A DNA stretch of 64,000 nucleotides. Source: Lacrimispora amygdalina (GTDB lineage: Bacteria > Bacillota > Clostridia > Lachnospirales > Lachnospiraceae). The DNA lies in the NCBI RefSeq assembly GCF_003432035.1, contig NZ_QOHO01000057.1, positions 1 through 64,000 of the forward strand, read 5' to 3'. Below, one piece after another: positions 9,837 through 17,035 of this stretch; within the stretch, counting starts at the first letter, position 1; every line of letters begins with the position of its first letter. The translations under genes and the position numbers were made by a program. The notes below the pieces were generated by a model, which searched no databases, was not told the origin of the DNA, and worked only from the letters and a program-made list of their open reading frames with translations.

Positions 9837-10426
9837 GATGCTTTTCTTTCCTCCTGTTCACCTGTCGGTTCCATCGGATAAGCAACGGGCGCCGTATCAG
9901 TTTCTTTTGGCTTTTCCTGCGCATAGAGCAGCAGGCCGGCGCTGGTATCGTCAAAGGGCTGCCAGGTATTATCACGCCAGATACAGCCGTTGGCATCGTT
10001 GTAGATTTCAGGCATCATGCCCACAGTATCAATGCACTCTGCTGTCACATATAGGCACAGATGTCGGAGATAAAACGGGTGCAGAGCGTTCAGGATATCC
10101 TGACGCAGAGATAAGGCCAGTCGTTCAATCTCCTCAATATCCTGACGCTTAAACGCCGCCTCAGAGATTGTCTTGAGTACGGTGGTATTTTGGATAATCC
10201 CGTCAATATATGGCTTGGCTTCATCAAAATATTTGGCCTTCAGCCGGATGCCTGTTAAAGCAAGATACTGGGTGTATGCAGACGCCGCGGCGCAGATATC
10301 TTTTGCCAACGTCTCATAGGGTTTTTGATATTTTGTTTTCAGTACCTCGATAGACACTACCTCTAAATTGCGACGGAGTGTGTCTAAGTGGGTAATCAGC
10401 GTACTGCGCAGTTTTTCTTGTTCCAT
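9833..10426 (-). CDS. Unknown mostly helical protein
   Basis: 197 residues, largely alpha-helical in composition, with an acidic proline-containing tail (ETDTAPVAYPMEPTGEQEER). No family was recognised. TAGGAGGAACCT precedes ATG 10426. First gene of the coupled set running to 8115. Confidence 0.7.
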   Translation of the reverse strand: MEQEKLRSTLITHLDTLRRNLEVVSIEVLKTKYQKPYETLAKDICAAASAYTQYLALTGIRLKAKYFDEAKPYIDGIIQNTTVLKTISEAAFKRQDIEEIERLALSLRQDILNALHPFYLRHLCLYVTAECIDTVGMMPEIYNDANGCIWRDNTWQPFDDTSAGLLLYAQEKPKETDTAPVAYPMEPTGEQEERKAS

Positions 10427-10482
10427 AGGTTCCTCCTATCCTCGCCAAAAATGGCAGAACTTTTCATATTTTGTAAATTGGA

Positions 10483-10560
10483 CTACAAATTTCTTTGCAG
10501 ATGGTGGTAATTGTGGCGGTCATTCATTTGGGGACGCCAGTTCGTGTTTCGCTCACTCAT
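10483..10560 (-). CDS. Possible 25-residue peptide
   Basis: MSERNTNWRPQMNDRHNYHH plus 5 residues. Its ATG overlaps the stop of the frameshifted gene upstream (ATGAGTGA), a layout usual for coupled translation. It is too short to judge by composition. Confidence 0.3.
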   Translation of the reverse strand: MSERNTNWRPQMNDRHNYHHLQRNL

Positions 10561-11093
10561 GGGGATCCTCCAATTTATTTTGCCGGGCTGTTTCACCCTC
10601 AAAAGCGATGGGGCATACCGTATACGGATTTTGAACAAAAAAGTAATAAGGATTCAAGCCGTCATCAATTTCTACAATTTCCTCCGCGTGGATGGGGATA
10701 CCAAGAAACTGTTCCAGATTCCCGGGACCTTTCCATTTCTTTAATTCCGGAGCAGTCCGCTCGATAGTGCCTTCATAGCGCACGGCGTATTCATACCCCC
10801 CCAGGTATATGGGGAATATTCTCCTTCCGCATAAGAAATCGCAGGAATAAAGTCTGACTATTCTTATAGCAATAAACTCGCAATGTGGCCGGAGACTTTC
10901 GCAGCGGGCACCAGGAGGGCACATAGACCTTTGGGTCACGGCTCTTAAAGTAACGGATTCGTTTTCCTCCGGTACAGTAGCGGTATCCTGGCTTTAGCAA
11001 AGCACCTTTGACTTTTTTAGGGACTGGCCCGGAAAAATGTTCAAAGCACTCCCGGCCAGCACAGCGAGGCTTGGTTACTTTGACTTTAATCAT
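10553..11093 (-). pseudogene. ICE protein split by a frameshift in a G7 run
   Basis: Two overlapping reading frames join into one protein of about 179 residues. The first begins at 11093 and covers the Cys-containing N-terminal half (CTGGKRIRYFKSRDPKVYVP, SWCPLRKSPATLRVY). The second carries the C-terminal half (GGYEYAVRYEGTIERT, HAEEIVEIDDGLNPYYFF, ETARQNKLEDPHE). The switch falls at a run of seven C on the plus strand (10796-10802, G7 in the message). Losing one G would join the halves. It could be a true inactivation, phase variation by slippage, or a sequencing error. I recall similar intact proteins on ICEs but cannot name a family. Confidence 0.7.
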
Positions 11094-11127
11094 GTTGTTC
11101 GCCTTTGTTTTTCTTTTTCTTAGTCAT
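11086..11127 (-). CDS. 13-residue lysine-rich leader peptide
   Basis: MTKKKKNKGEQHD has a perfect AAGGAGG upstream, and its end overlaps the ATG of the frameshifted gene. It may only serve to load ribosomes for the next gene. Confidence 0.35.
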   Translation of the reverse strand: MTKKKKNKGEQHD

Positions 11128-11155
11128 GTTTCTTCCTCCTTGATGATAGATAGGC

Positions 11156-11500
11156 TCAACCTAGTTCAGCACCCGATTCTTGTAAAAATTCAAGAATCCC
11201 CTCAATTTCGTAAGCTAATATTTCGCTTACCCCATCGGTATACGCATATAATGATTTGATACAGAGATCGTGGAAATCGCTGAAAGGGGATGAAGAGAGG
11301 TAAGAAGCAGGAGCTTCATTTAATCCTGATACTTTTAGGAAAGATTCTTTCGAAACTACATAATTATGATGGAGAATTCTCATTCGTGTCACATCTTCAA
11401 AATGCAGCATGCATTGTTGAAGCAAAGCTTCCTCTTTTGGATTTCTGTTCTTTTTACTTGCTAAAATAGCAGCGGCTATATACAAATTTCCTAAAGTCAT
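11156..11500 (-). CDS. Unknown small protein
   Basis: 114 residues, no recognised motif. GCGGAGG lies 5-6 nt before ATG 11500. The ATG overlaps (ATGA) the stop of a short fragment that resembles the C-terminus of the radical-SAM protein two genes upstream. It is probably part of the same leftward operon. Confidence 0.6.
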   Translation of the reverse strand: MTLGNLYIAAAILASKKNRNPKEEALLQQCMLHFEDVTRMRILHHNYVVSKESFLKVSGLNEAPASYLSSSPFSDFHDLCIKSLYAYTDGVSEILAYEIEGILEFLQESGAELG

Positions 11501-11626
11501 TTTTTCCTCCGCATTTTCTCTGGTTCAAACTGCTTTAATGTTTCTCCGCAGTGGGGACAGTTTTTCATCCAGGCGATGTTATTTTTTACGTTCCAGTAAC
11601 AAACACGTCCTTCCGTGACCTCTCTT
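11497..11626 (-). pseudogene. C-terminal fragment of a radical-SAM-like protein
   Basis: Reading the minus strand in the frame ending at 11497 gives YWNVKNNIAWMKNCPHCGET and then LKQFEPEKMRRKK. This lines up with the C-terminus of the radical-SAM gene at 12001-12525 (RWKVKDNITWIKDCPLPLGE, TLMRFAPEDLQ). The rest of that protein is missing and there is no good start, apart from an internal ATG that would give a 23-residue peptide. Most likely a decayed partial duplication or recombination scar. Confidence 0.55.
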
Positions 11627-11932
11627 TTAAGGCCAGACTACAGTGGCATATGTTTTTTTGACCTTGCCATTTTCGAAAATCCACCGCCACTTGGCGTTAT
11701 CATCTCCGTGCATTTCAATAAAACTTCCGGATTCAATATAGGGCGCGATAGCCTGAAACATATCGTCTTCATTCAAGGCGAGTTTATTACCTTTGAAATT
11801 CAAACCTATAATGTTGCCGTCATCATCCAGTTCAGCAGTGTAAGCATAGCGTTTTATTTTAGCGATAATCCGGCCGGTGTATTCCGTTTTGGCAGCAAAT
11901 TGCTGTCTCGCCATTCTTGCACAATATCCCAT
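11627..11932 (-). CDS. Unknown small protein
   Basis: 101 residues from ATG 11932, chosen because GAAAGGAGCT lies 8 nt upstream; a longer frame reaches 12004 without a ribosome site. Basic N-terminus, then a beta-rich part (YTAELDDDGNIIGLNFKGN, FIEMHGDDNAKWRWIFENG). Not recognised. Downstream of, and probably co-transcribed with, the radical-SAM gene. Confidence 0.6.
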   Translation of the reverse strand: MGYCARMARQQFAAKTEYTGRIIAKIKRYAYTAELDDDGNIIGLNFKGNKLALNEDDMFQAIAPYIESGSFIEMHGDDNAKWRWIFENGKVKKTYATVVWP

Positions 11933-12000
11933 TATTCTATAGCTCCTTTCAATATACAGTCTTGTAAAACCCGCGGTGGTCTTTGCCCGGGTTCCTAAAG

Positions 12001-12525
12001 TCACCTTTTCCCCTGTAAATCCTCTGGTGCAAAACGCATCAGTGTTTCTCCCAAGGGGAGGGGGCAGTCCTTGATCCAGGTGATGTTATCTTTTACTTTC
12101 CAGCGCGGTGAAACGGGGACATGACCGACACCACGGAAGATGTTGAGACGAAAAGACATATTTCCGTTACCGGCATAATACCGATCAAACTCCAGAAAAG
12201 GGGTAATATCTTCCGGAGTATGGAGGGTGACAGTGATGCCCTCTATGCAATCCAGAATTTTACCCAGCATCTCTTTATCAGCCACCAGGGAAGTGTATAG
12301 GATGATGGGAGCTTTCGTTTGCATGCGGATCGTACCGATTGCTTTGACGATGACTTCCGGATGCAGCATTGGTTCGCCGCCAGTGAGCATAATGCTGTCG
12401 TAATTCTGAAAATCTCTGCACACTGGAAGATTTGGTAGATCCCAATCCTTATTGCAGCAGCCGTCGCAATTTCGGTGACATTCCTCAAACAAAATCAATC
12501 GTAATTTGTTTACATTTCTCTTCAT
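12001..12525 (-). CDS. Radical SAM protein, small, ICE-borne
   Basis: 174 residues. CHRNCDGC (Cys16, 20, 23) is the Cx3Cx2C motif that binds the 4Fe-4S cluster for S-adenosylmethionine cleavage, and LTGGEP (residues 47-52) is the GGE SAM-binding motif. The protein is shorter than most radical SAM enzymes, resembling the activase-like minimal fold. The substrate is unknown. ATG 12525 is chosen over an upstream in-frame ATG because GAAAGGAC lies upstream and the longer form would run into the leader RNA. It lies about 200 nt downstream of the terminator of a structured RNA with its own promoter (12722-12915), which may control it. Confidence 0.85.
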   Translation of the reverse strand: MKRNVNKLRLILFEECHRNCDGCCNKDWDLPNLPVCRDFQNYDSIMLTGGEPMLHPEVIVKAIGTIRMQTKAPIILYTSLVADKEMLGKILDCIEGITVTLHTPEDITPFLEFDRYYAGNGNMSFRLNIFRGVGHVPVSPRWKVKDNITWIKDCPLPLGETLMRFAPEDLQGKR

Positions 12526-12721
12526 ATTAAATTGTCCTTTCGAAAAAAAATCCGCAGGTCGGCGGTATGCCATCCTGCGGTAATGTTGGGGGTAGCCCAA
12601 ATCTATGCCAACCCGCCATAGTTATTCATATGGAAGTGCTCTTGCAGTTCAAAATTCACAAATATACTGCATTGTCTGGTTGTGACAAAATACTCCTTTC
12701 CGCCTTATGGCCCAAATATCT

Positions 12722-12880
12722 ATAAATAAAAAGTGCCAGTAAGAACTGGCCTCGAAAGGCGCAATTATCTTACTGGCACTTGAATACAATCTTAAACAAC
12801 GTGTGCAACGCAAGGTTATCCCGCTATGCAAACTTAATGGTTTGCAGAACCCAGAGGGCTCACGCACAAAAATCAATTAC
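12722..12880 (-). ncRNA. Structured leader or small RNA, copy A
   Basis: A transcription unit with a consensus promoter and an intrinsic terminator but no ORF. P1: TGTGC (12864-12868) pairs with GCACA (12802-12806). Inside are three hairpins: GAGCCC/GGGTTC, TGCAAAC/GTTTGCA and GCGGG/CCTTGC. The terminator pairs 12769-12781 with 12731-12743 (13 bp, no mismatch), followed by TTTTTATTTAT. Copy B at 27285-27437 has the same architecture with compensating base changes. It lies upstream of the radical-SAM gene, and could be a regulatory leader or an independent small RNA. Confidence 0.65.
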
Positions 12881-12886
12881 AATTAA

Positions 12887-12915
12887 AGTATAGCACTATA
12901 TATAGTACGTGTCAA
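12887..12915 (-). promoter_or_regulatory. Consensus promoter of RNA copy A
   Basis: On the minus strand TTGACA (12910-12915), a 17-nt spacer, then TATACT (12887-12892). Near-perfect housekeeping sigma promoter. Confidence 0.85.
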
Positions 12916-12983
12916 TAATAAACCACTATATGTTGAAAGTTCTACCTTCGGAAACGCTTTGTAATAACTTACCTTTTTCAATG

Positions 12984-13514
12984 TTATTTGTGCTTGAAAA
13001 TATAGTCGATGTAGTCTTTCGCACTCTGGTTGATTTCTTCATCACTTGCTTGAAACGAGGAACCGAAAACGGCGAAGTATGGAAGCACAATTGCTCCGAC
13101 ATGTATTATGCTGGCTTTGAACGGCGTAATTACTTCATCTACCGTAAAAGTAATTGAACCGGCAGGAGAATAATTTGCTTCTTTATCTCCTATGGATATT
13201 GCTGTTCCGAACTTTTTGCGGTTTAATTTTTTCCCTCTGGAACCATACGCCCAGCCATGCGTAAAAACATCGTCCAGCCACTTTTTTAATAGAGGTGGGT
13301 AGCTGTACCAATATAAGGGGAACTGTAAAATGATGTGGTCATGTGCTTCCAACAGCCGTTGCTCTCTTTCAACATCAATTTTCCCATTGGGATACTCTTT
13401 GTAAAGCTCATGGATTGTGATTTCATTTGGGTATTGAACCAATTCCTGTTTCCACCTTTTATTTACTCTTGAATCGTCAATGTTGGGATGCGATAAAATT
13501 ACGAGGGTTTTCAT
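12984..13514 (-). CDS. NAD(P)H-dependent oxidoreductase, flavodoxin-like fold
   Basis: 176 residues of the KefF/MdaB-like quinone reductase group. MKTLVILSHPNIDDSRVNK is the FMN-binding N-terminus, HIILQFPLYWYSYPPLLKKW is the signature loop, and HGWAYGSRGKKL is also typical. It reduces quinones or other electrophiles using a flavin. Divergent from an HxlR-type regulator, a very common pairing in which the regulator responds to oxidants or aldehydes and controls the reductase. The 200-bp gap between them should hold the control sites. Confidence 0.9.
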   Translation of the reverse strand: MKTLVILSHPNIDDSRVNKRWKQELVQYPNEITIHELYKEYPNGKIDVEREQRLLEAHDHIILQFPLYWYSYPPLLKKWLDDVFTHGWAYGSRGKKLNRKKFGTAISIGDKEANYSPAGSITFTVDEVITPFKASIIHVGAIVLPYFAVFGSSFQASDEEINQSAKDYIDYIFKHK

Positions 13515-13712
13515 GGTAAATCATCTTTCCTTTCTAAGTGTGTTTGTCTTTATGAATCTATTATCAGGCATTATATAAAATTAGTAAATACACACAATAA
13601 AGTCAGCAAAATACTTACTTCAAGGTATGTATTAGACTTATCAAAAAATATATGTGATAATAAAATTATTCAGCGTAAACTGTAGGTTTTTAATTTGTGT
13701 GAGGTAGGGACT

Positions 13713-14066
13713 ATGAAACAATATAATTTAGGTATTGAAGCAACACTTGAAATACTCGGCGGAAAATGGAAAGCCTTAATCGTATGCTTACTTATGTCTG
13801 GAACTAAGAGGACAGGAGAATTGCAGCGTCTTATTCCGGGTGTTTCTCAAAAGGTACTTATACAGCAACTTCGTGAGCTTGAAAGAGATGGTATTGTAGG
13901 ACGGCATGAATATAATGAAATGCCTCCGAAAGTTGAATATTATGTGACCGAATATGGAGTTACCGCGAATAAAATTATTGACGTTATGTGTTCCTGGGGC
14001 AGAGATAATATTAAAATGCGGCGACAGCAAGGAGAAGATGTGGAGCTGTTGGAAAATGAATTGTAA
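13713..14066 (+). CDS. HxlR-family transcriptional regulator
   Basis: 117 residues from ATG 13713; GAGGTAGGG lies just upstream, and a GTG at 13695 is less likely. Winged helix: EILGGKWKALIVCLLMSGTK, then GVSQKVLIQQLRELERDGIV and PPKVEYYVTEYG in the wing. Divergent from the oxidoreductase that it probably controls. The usual redox Cys near the N-terminus is absent if translation starts at ATG 13713; it would be present only in the longer GTG form (MCEVGT). Confidence 0.88.
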   Translation: MKQYNLGIEATLEILGGKWKALIVCLLMSGTKRTGELQRLIPGVSQKVLIQQLRELERDGIVGRHEYNEMPPKVEYYVTEYGVTANKIIDVMCSWGRDNIKMRRQQGEDVELLENEL

Positions 14067-14100
14067 TAGCAGTGGAAATGGCACCTGCACTAACCGGCAC

Positions 14101-14161
14101 GTTTTGAGGATTTTCCCTTGCGGTAAAATCTCAAAACTGCTTGTTGGGGAGTGCCTTCCCC
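14101..14161. other. oriT-like paired hairpins, Tn1549-type remnant
   Basis: GTTTTGAG-g-ATTTT (14101-14114) pairs with AAAAT-CTCAAAAC (14125-14137), and GGGGA (14146-14150) pairs with TCCCC (14157-14161). From memory, similar sequence lies near the mobilisation genes of Tn1549-like elements. The neighbouring gene is a small membrane protein of the type found next to relaxases there. No relaxase gene is present here, so this is probably a remnant transfer origin. Confidence 0.4.
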
Positions 14162-14188
14162 AAACCCTGCGACTATGCTGCTATGCGT

Positions 14189-14488
14189 TCAGCTTACGAT
14201 AAAGCATTTTAGGGAAGCGTTCAAGCTGCACAGCAGTTCCGCAATCCATTCCGCTATGGTGGGAAGCCCATACGGCGAGATAAGAAAAGCCATTACCAGT
14301 ACGCCTATACCGCAGTAAGTGTCCCCGGTGAATAACAGAGCCGCCCCGCCAAGGCCAAGAATGGAGGAAACAAGAACGGATATCCAGTCGGACAACTGAA
14401 AGAAAAATATCATAACCGCCACTAAAATGGTGAGCATAAGAACAAAAGGTATGGCAATAATCTTCAAAAGAATTTTTAATAGTGGCAT
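14189..14488 (-). CDS. Small ICE membrane protein (CD1845-like)
   Basis: 99 residues from ATG 14488, MPLLKILLKIIAIPFVLMLT. It has two or three membrane helices and the motif FLISPYGLPTIAEWIAELL. It resembles the small membrane proteins beside the relaxase in C. difficile CTn/Tn1549-like elements. A longer frame begins at 14539. The ribosome site is weak. No other gene of that module is nearby, so it is probably a leftover. Confidence 0.6.
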   Translation of the reverse strand: MPLLKILLKIIAIPFVLMLTILVAVMIFFFQLSDWISVLVSSILGLGGAALLFTGDTYCGIGVLVMAFLISPYGLPTIAEWIAELLCSLNASLKCFIVS

Positions 14489-14677
14489 GGAAGCATCTAA
14501 TGAATGGACAGAATAGGACTGATGTAAATGTCGGCGCAAAGGTAAAAATAGTCCTGAAGGCTGACCAGAAAAAGGGTCGCCTTTTTTGTTCTTGTATAAT
14601 TTTCCCTTTATTAGACTATAATATCATTGCAAAAACATACTATAAATGTAGAGTTTTTGCATAAGTTATGCAAACTA

Positions 14678-14706
14678 TTTACATTCTGAAGGAATTCATG
14701 TATACT
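14678..14706 (+). promoter_or_regulatory. Promoter of the AAA/DUF4143 ATPase gene
   Basis: TTTACA (14678-14683), a 17-nt spacer, TATACT (14701-14706). The ATG is 21 nt further on. Confidence 0.7.
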
Positions 14707-14726
14707 AAACGCAAGGAGGTGATAGC

Positions 14727-15923
14727 ATGATACCAAGAAATGAATATTTGGAAAACCTGATCAGTTTACGCGATAAGCAGCTTATCAAGGTGGTTACGGG
14801 AATCCGGCGCTGCGGAAAATCCACGCTGTTTGAGCTATACCAGGCTTACTTACTGGAAAACGGCGTGACGCCCGAACAGATTATCTCATTCAATCTGGAA
14901 GACGGGGATTATGCCGACATAGAAAACAGCAAAGACCTGTTTGAACTTGTGAAAGCGCGCCTGCTGCCTGACAAAATGAATTATGTCTTTTTGGACGAGG
15001 TACAGCGGGTCAGCGATTTTCAAAAAGCGGTTGACAGCTTGTTTATCAAAAAGAACTGCGATGTCTATATCACAGGCTCAAACGCCTATCTGCTGTCCGG
15101 CGAACTTGCCACCTTACTGTCAGGGAGGTATGTGGAAATCAAGATGCTGCCGCTTTCATTTAAGGAATATGTGTCGGCTTTTCCGTCTGAAAGCAACATT
15201 GACCGGTTATACCAAAATTATATCCACAACAGTTCCTTTCCCTATACCCTGGAACTGAAACGGCAGAAGGACATCCGGCAATACCTGGACGGCATTTATG
15301 ATTCCATTGTTTTAAAGGATATTGTAGCACGCAAGCGATTCCCCGATATTTCCATGCTGCAAAGCGTTGTCCGCTTTCTTTTTGACAACATCGGCAACCT
15401 GTGTTCTACCAAAAAAATAGCCGATACCATGACCTCGGCCGGTAGAAAAATAGCTGTCCATACCGTTGAGAGCTATTTGTCAGCCCTCACCGACAGCTTC
15501 ATTTTCTACCGCATAGGCCGGTTCGACGTTAAGGGCAAGCAGTATCTGAAAACGGGCGATAAGTATTACGCGGCTGATATCGGTCTGCGTTATAATGTAC
15601 TCGGCACAAAAAAGGCCGATGAAGGACATATTCTTGAAAATGTCGTATATTTGGAACTGCTTCGCCGGGGATATGAAGTTTATATCGGGAAGGTCGGCGC
15701 CGCAGAAGTAGATTTTATTGCGATAGGGCCGGAAGGAGAAGAATACTACCAGGTAGCCTATACCGTAATCGACGCGGAAGGCAAAACGTTGGCACGGGAG
15801 CTTGCACCCCTCGACGCCATAAGCGATCACAATCCCAAATATCTGCTGACGATGGATTACGGGCCGCTGACCTCGCATAACGGGATCAAACAAATTCATG
15901 TTCTGGATTGGCTTTTGAAATAG
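14727..15923 (+). CDS. AAA_14/DUF4143 ATPase
   Basis: 398 residues. TGIRRCGKSTLFELY is Walker A (residues ~24-38) and NYVFLDEVQRV is Walker B. The C-terminal DUF4143 part includes YAADIGLRYNVLG, LENVVYLELLRRGYEVYIGK and AEVDFIA..YYQVAYTV, a nuclease-like fold. The family is common in gut bacteria; its role is unknown, though defence and mobile-DNA links are often suggested. AAGGAGGTGATAGC precedes the ATG, with a clear promoter upstream and a terminator downstream: an independent unit inserted among leftward genes. Confidence 0.9.
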   Translation: MIPRNEYLENLISLRDKQLIKVVTGIRRCGKSTLFELYQAYLLENGVTPEQIISFNLEDGDYADIENSKDLFELVKARLLPDKMNYVFLDEVQRVSDFQKAVDSLFIKKNCDVYITGSNAYLLSGELATLLSGRYVEIKMLPLSFKEYVSAFPSESNIDRLYQNYIHNSSFPYTLELKRQKDIRQYLDGIYDSIVLKDIVARKRFPDISMLQSVVRFLFDNIGNLCSTKKIADTMTSAGRKIAVHTVESYLSALTDSFIFYRIGRFDVKGKQYLKTGDKYYAADIGLRYNVLGTKKADEGHILENVVYLELLRRGYEVYIGKVGAAEVDFIAIGPEGEEYYQVAYTVIDAEGKTLARELAPLDAISDHNPKYLLTMDYGPLTSHNGIKQIHVLDWLLK

Positions 15924-16026
15924 GAGGACCGCAATCCCATTGGCTTTAGACGATGTGTAGTTCACAATATAAAACTAGGTTTAGATGCCGCAGATTATAT
16001 TATTCTGTTTGGCGCATAACAACCCC

Positions 16027-16073
16027 GCAGCTCAAACAACGGTTTTTTATTACCATTGTTTGAGCTGCATTTT
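16027..16073 (+). terminator. Terminator after the AAA_14 gene
   Basis: GCAGCTCAAACAA (16027-16039) pairs perfectly with TTGTTTGAGCTGC (16056-16068), followed by ATTTTTAT. Confidence 0.85.
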
Positions 16074-16082
16074 TATGTGTTT

Positions 16083-16226
16083 TTATGAAGCAGTTTCCTT
16101 TTTCAATCTGTGAAAAGCCCACAAAAAACTGATGCCGCACATTCCTATAAGCAGAAGAACAACAAAGCTGACATCACGATAAACAATATCGCCTTGTAAA
16201 ATCAAATCACGCAAAACATTTATTGT
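16083..16226 (-). pseudogene. Debris: C-terminus of an ABC-2-type permease
   Basis: The minus strand reads VLRDLILQGDIVYRDVSFVV, LLLIGMCGISFLWAFHRLKK and ETAS, then stop. The pattern of a last periplasmic loop, membrane helix and short basic tail fits the end of an ABC-2 permease. Upstream in this frame is a stop and no start, so only the tail remains. Confidence 0.45.
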
Positions 16227-16243
16227 TTATATCAAGCAATGGG

Positions 16244-16286
16244 AAAAAAAACAGCAGCGAAATGCTTTTATTGCATTTCACTGCTG
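16244..16286 (-). terminator. Terminator hairpin
   Basis: CAGCAGCGAAATGC (16252-16265) pairs with GCATTTCACTGCTG (16273-16286) with one mismatch. On the minus strand a run of T follows. Confidence 0.75.
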
Positions 16287-16315
16287 CTTTCATAATTATG
16301 CGTTCTTATGTGTTT

Positions 16316-16402
16316 CTATAAAGAAACTTCCTTTTTCAACTTGTGAAAAATCGCTTGTATTACAGAAATTTCATCTTCTACAACTTTACCACTAAAATTC
16401 AT
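16316..16402 (-). pseudogene. Debris: short C-terminal fragment
   Basis: A 28-residue frame ends VIQAIFHKLKKEVSL, which resembles the tail of the fragment at 16083-16226 (AFHRLKKETAS). It is probably the 3' end of a lost gene, placed just before a terminator. Parent gene not identified. Confidence 0.3.
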
Positions 16403-16451
16403 GGGGTAAAGATAAAGACGGCTCTCATCCAGTGCGGCTCATTGGCTTTGA

Positions 16452-16880
16452 TTATGTTTCCTGCCCTCCGTTCTCCGGCTCATCTGCCGTCAGTGACAGC
16501 CCGGCGGCCAGCATCTGTGTGGCAGTGCAAAAACCGGTCTGAAAGGCTTTTTCTGTTTCTTTTGTGGAGCGGTATTGCAATCGCTGCTGCAGAGCCTCTA
16601 CCAGCGCCCAATCCTCCGCAGAAAGCCGCTCCCGTAACTGATCCTGTAGGGCAATTACTTCTTTGGTGTCTTGGCGGATGGCCGTACTATTCAATTGCTG
16701 GTCCGGTTCAAGGTTGCCATAGAACAAGTCTTTTAAATAATTCGGAGGAACGTCCACTGGCAGGCGAAGCGCCGCCACCGGACGTTCCAGCGTTCCAGCA
16801 ATCCGCTGCAAGGCAGAAGTTAGTGCTGGCAGCTGCTGGTTAAAAAATTGGTGTCCCATCTGGGTCTCATAGAATTGCAT
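16452..16880 (-). CDS. DUF6809-like protein
   Basis: 142 residues. The C-terminal half (LKDLFYGNLEPDQQL, EAFQTGF-like end EKAFQTGFCTATQMLAAGL) resembles DUF6809, a small helical family of Firmicutes mobile elements. The N-terminus (FYETQMGHQFFNQQLPALTS) is an ICE-type extension. AAAAGGAGGACTTTGA precedes the ATG. It follows the terminator of the methyltransferase-helicase gene, so it may have its own promoter. Confidence 0.65.
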   Translation of the reverse strand: MQFYETQMGHQFFNQQLPALTSALQRIAGTLERPVAALRLPVDVPPNYLKDLFYGNLEPDQQLNSTAIRQDTKEVIALQDQLRERLSAEDWALVEALQQRLQYRSTKETEKAFQTGFCTATQMLAAGLSLTADEPENGGQET

Positions 16881-16958
16881 TCAAAGTCCTCCTTTTGTAA
16901 ATCAATACTGGCAAGTTAGTTCCAGACAATGTAATGATACATGAAAATCTCCTCATAA

Positions 16959-16994
16959 TAAAAAAAGCTGTGGCAGCACAAAATGCCGCTACAG
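16959..16994 (-). terminator. Terminator after the methyltransferase-helicase gene
   Basis: On the minus strand CTGTAGCGGCA pairs with TGCCACAG (16994-16984 with 16975-16968), followed by seven T. Confidence 0.8.
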
Positions 16995-17035
16995 TCTTCA
17001 TAAAAATAATTGTCATGGGAATATGATCCCATAAC

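Noticed and set aside
12526-12600. Longer N-terminus for the radical-SAM protein
   Set aside because: Unlike the family, where the Cys motif comes close to the start, and without a ribosome site; ATG 12525 is preferred.
16343-16843. Plus-strand 166-residue ORF
   Set aside because: It is the complement of the DUF6809-like gene, which has a good ribosome site and sensible protein sequence.
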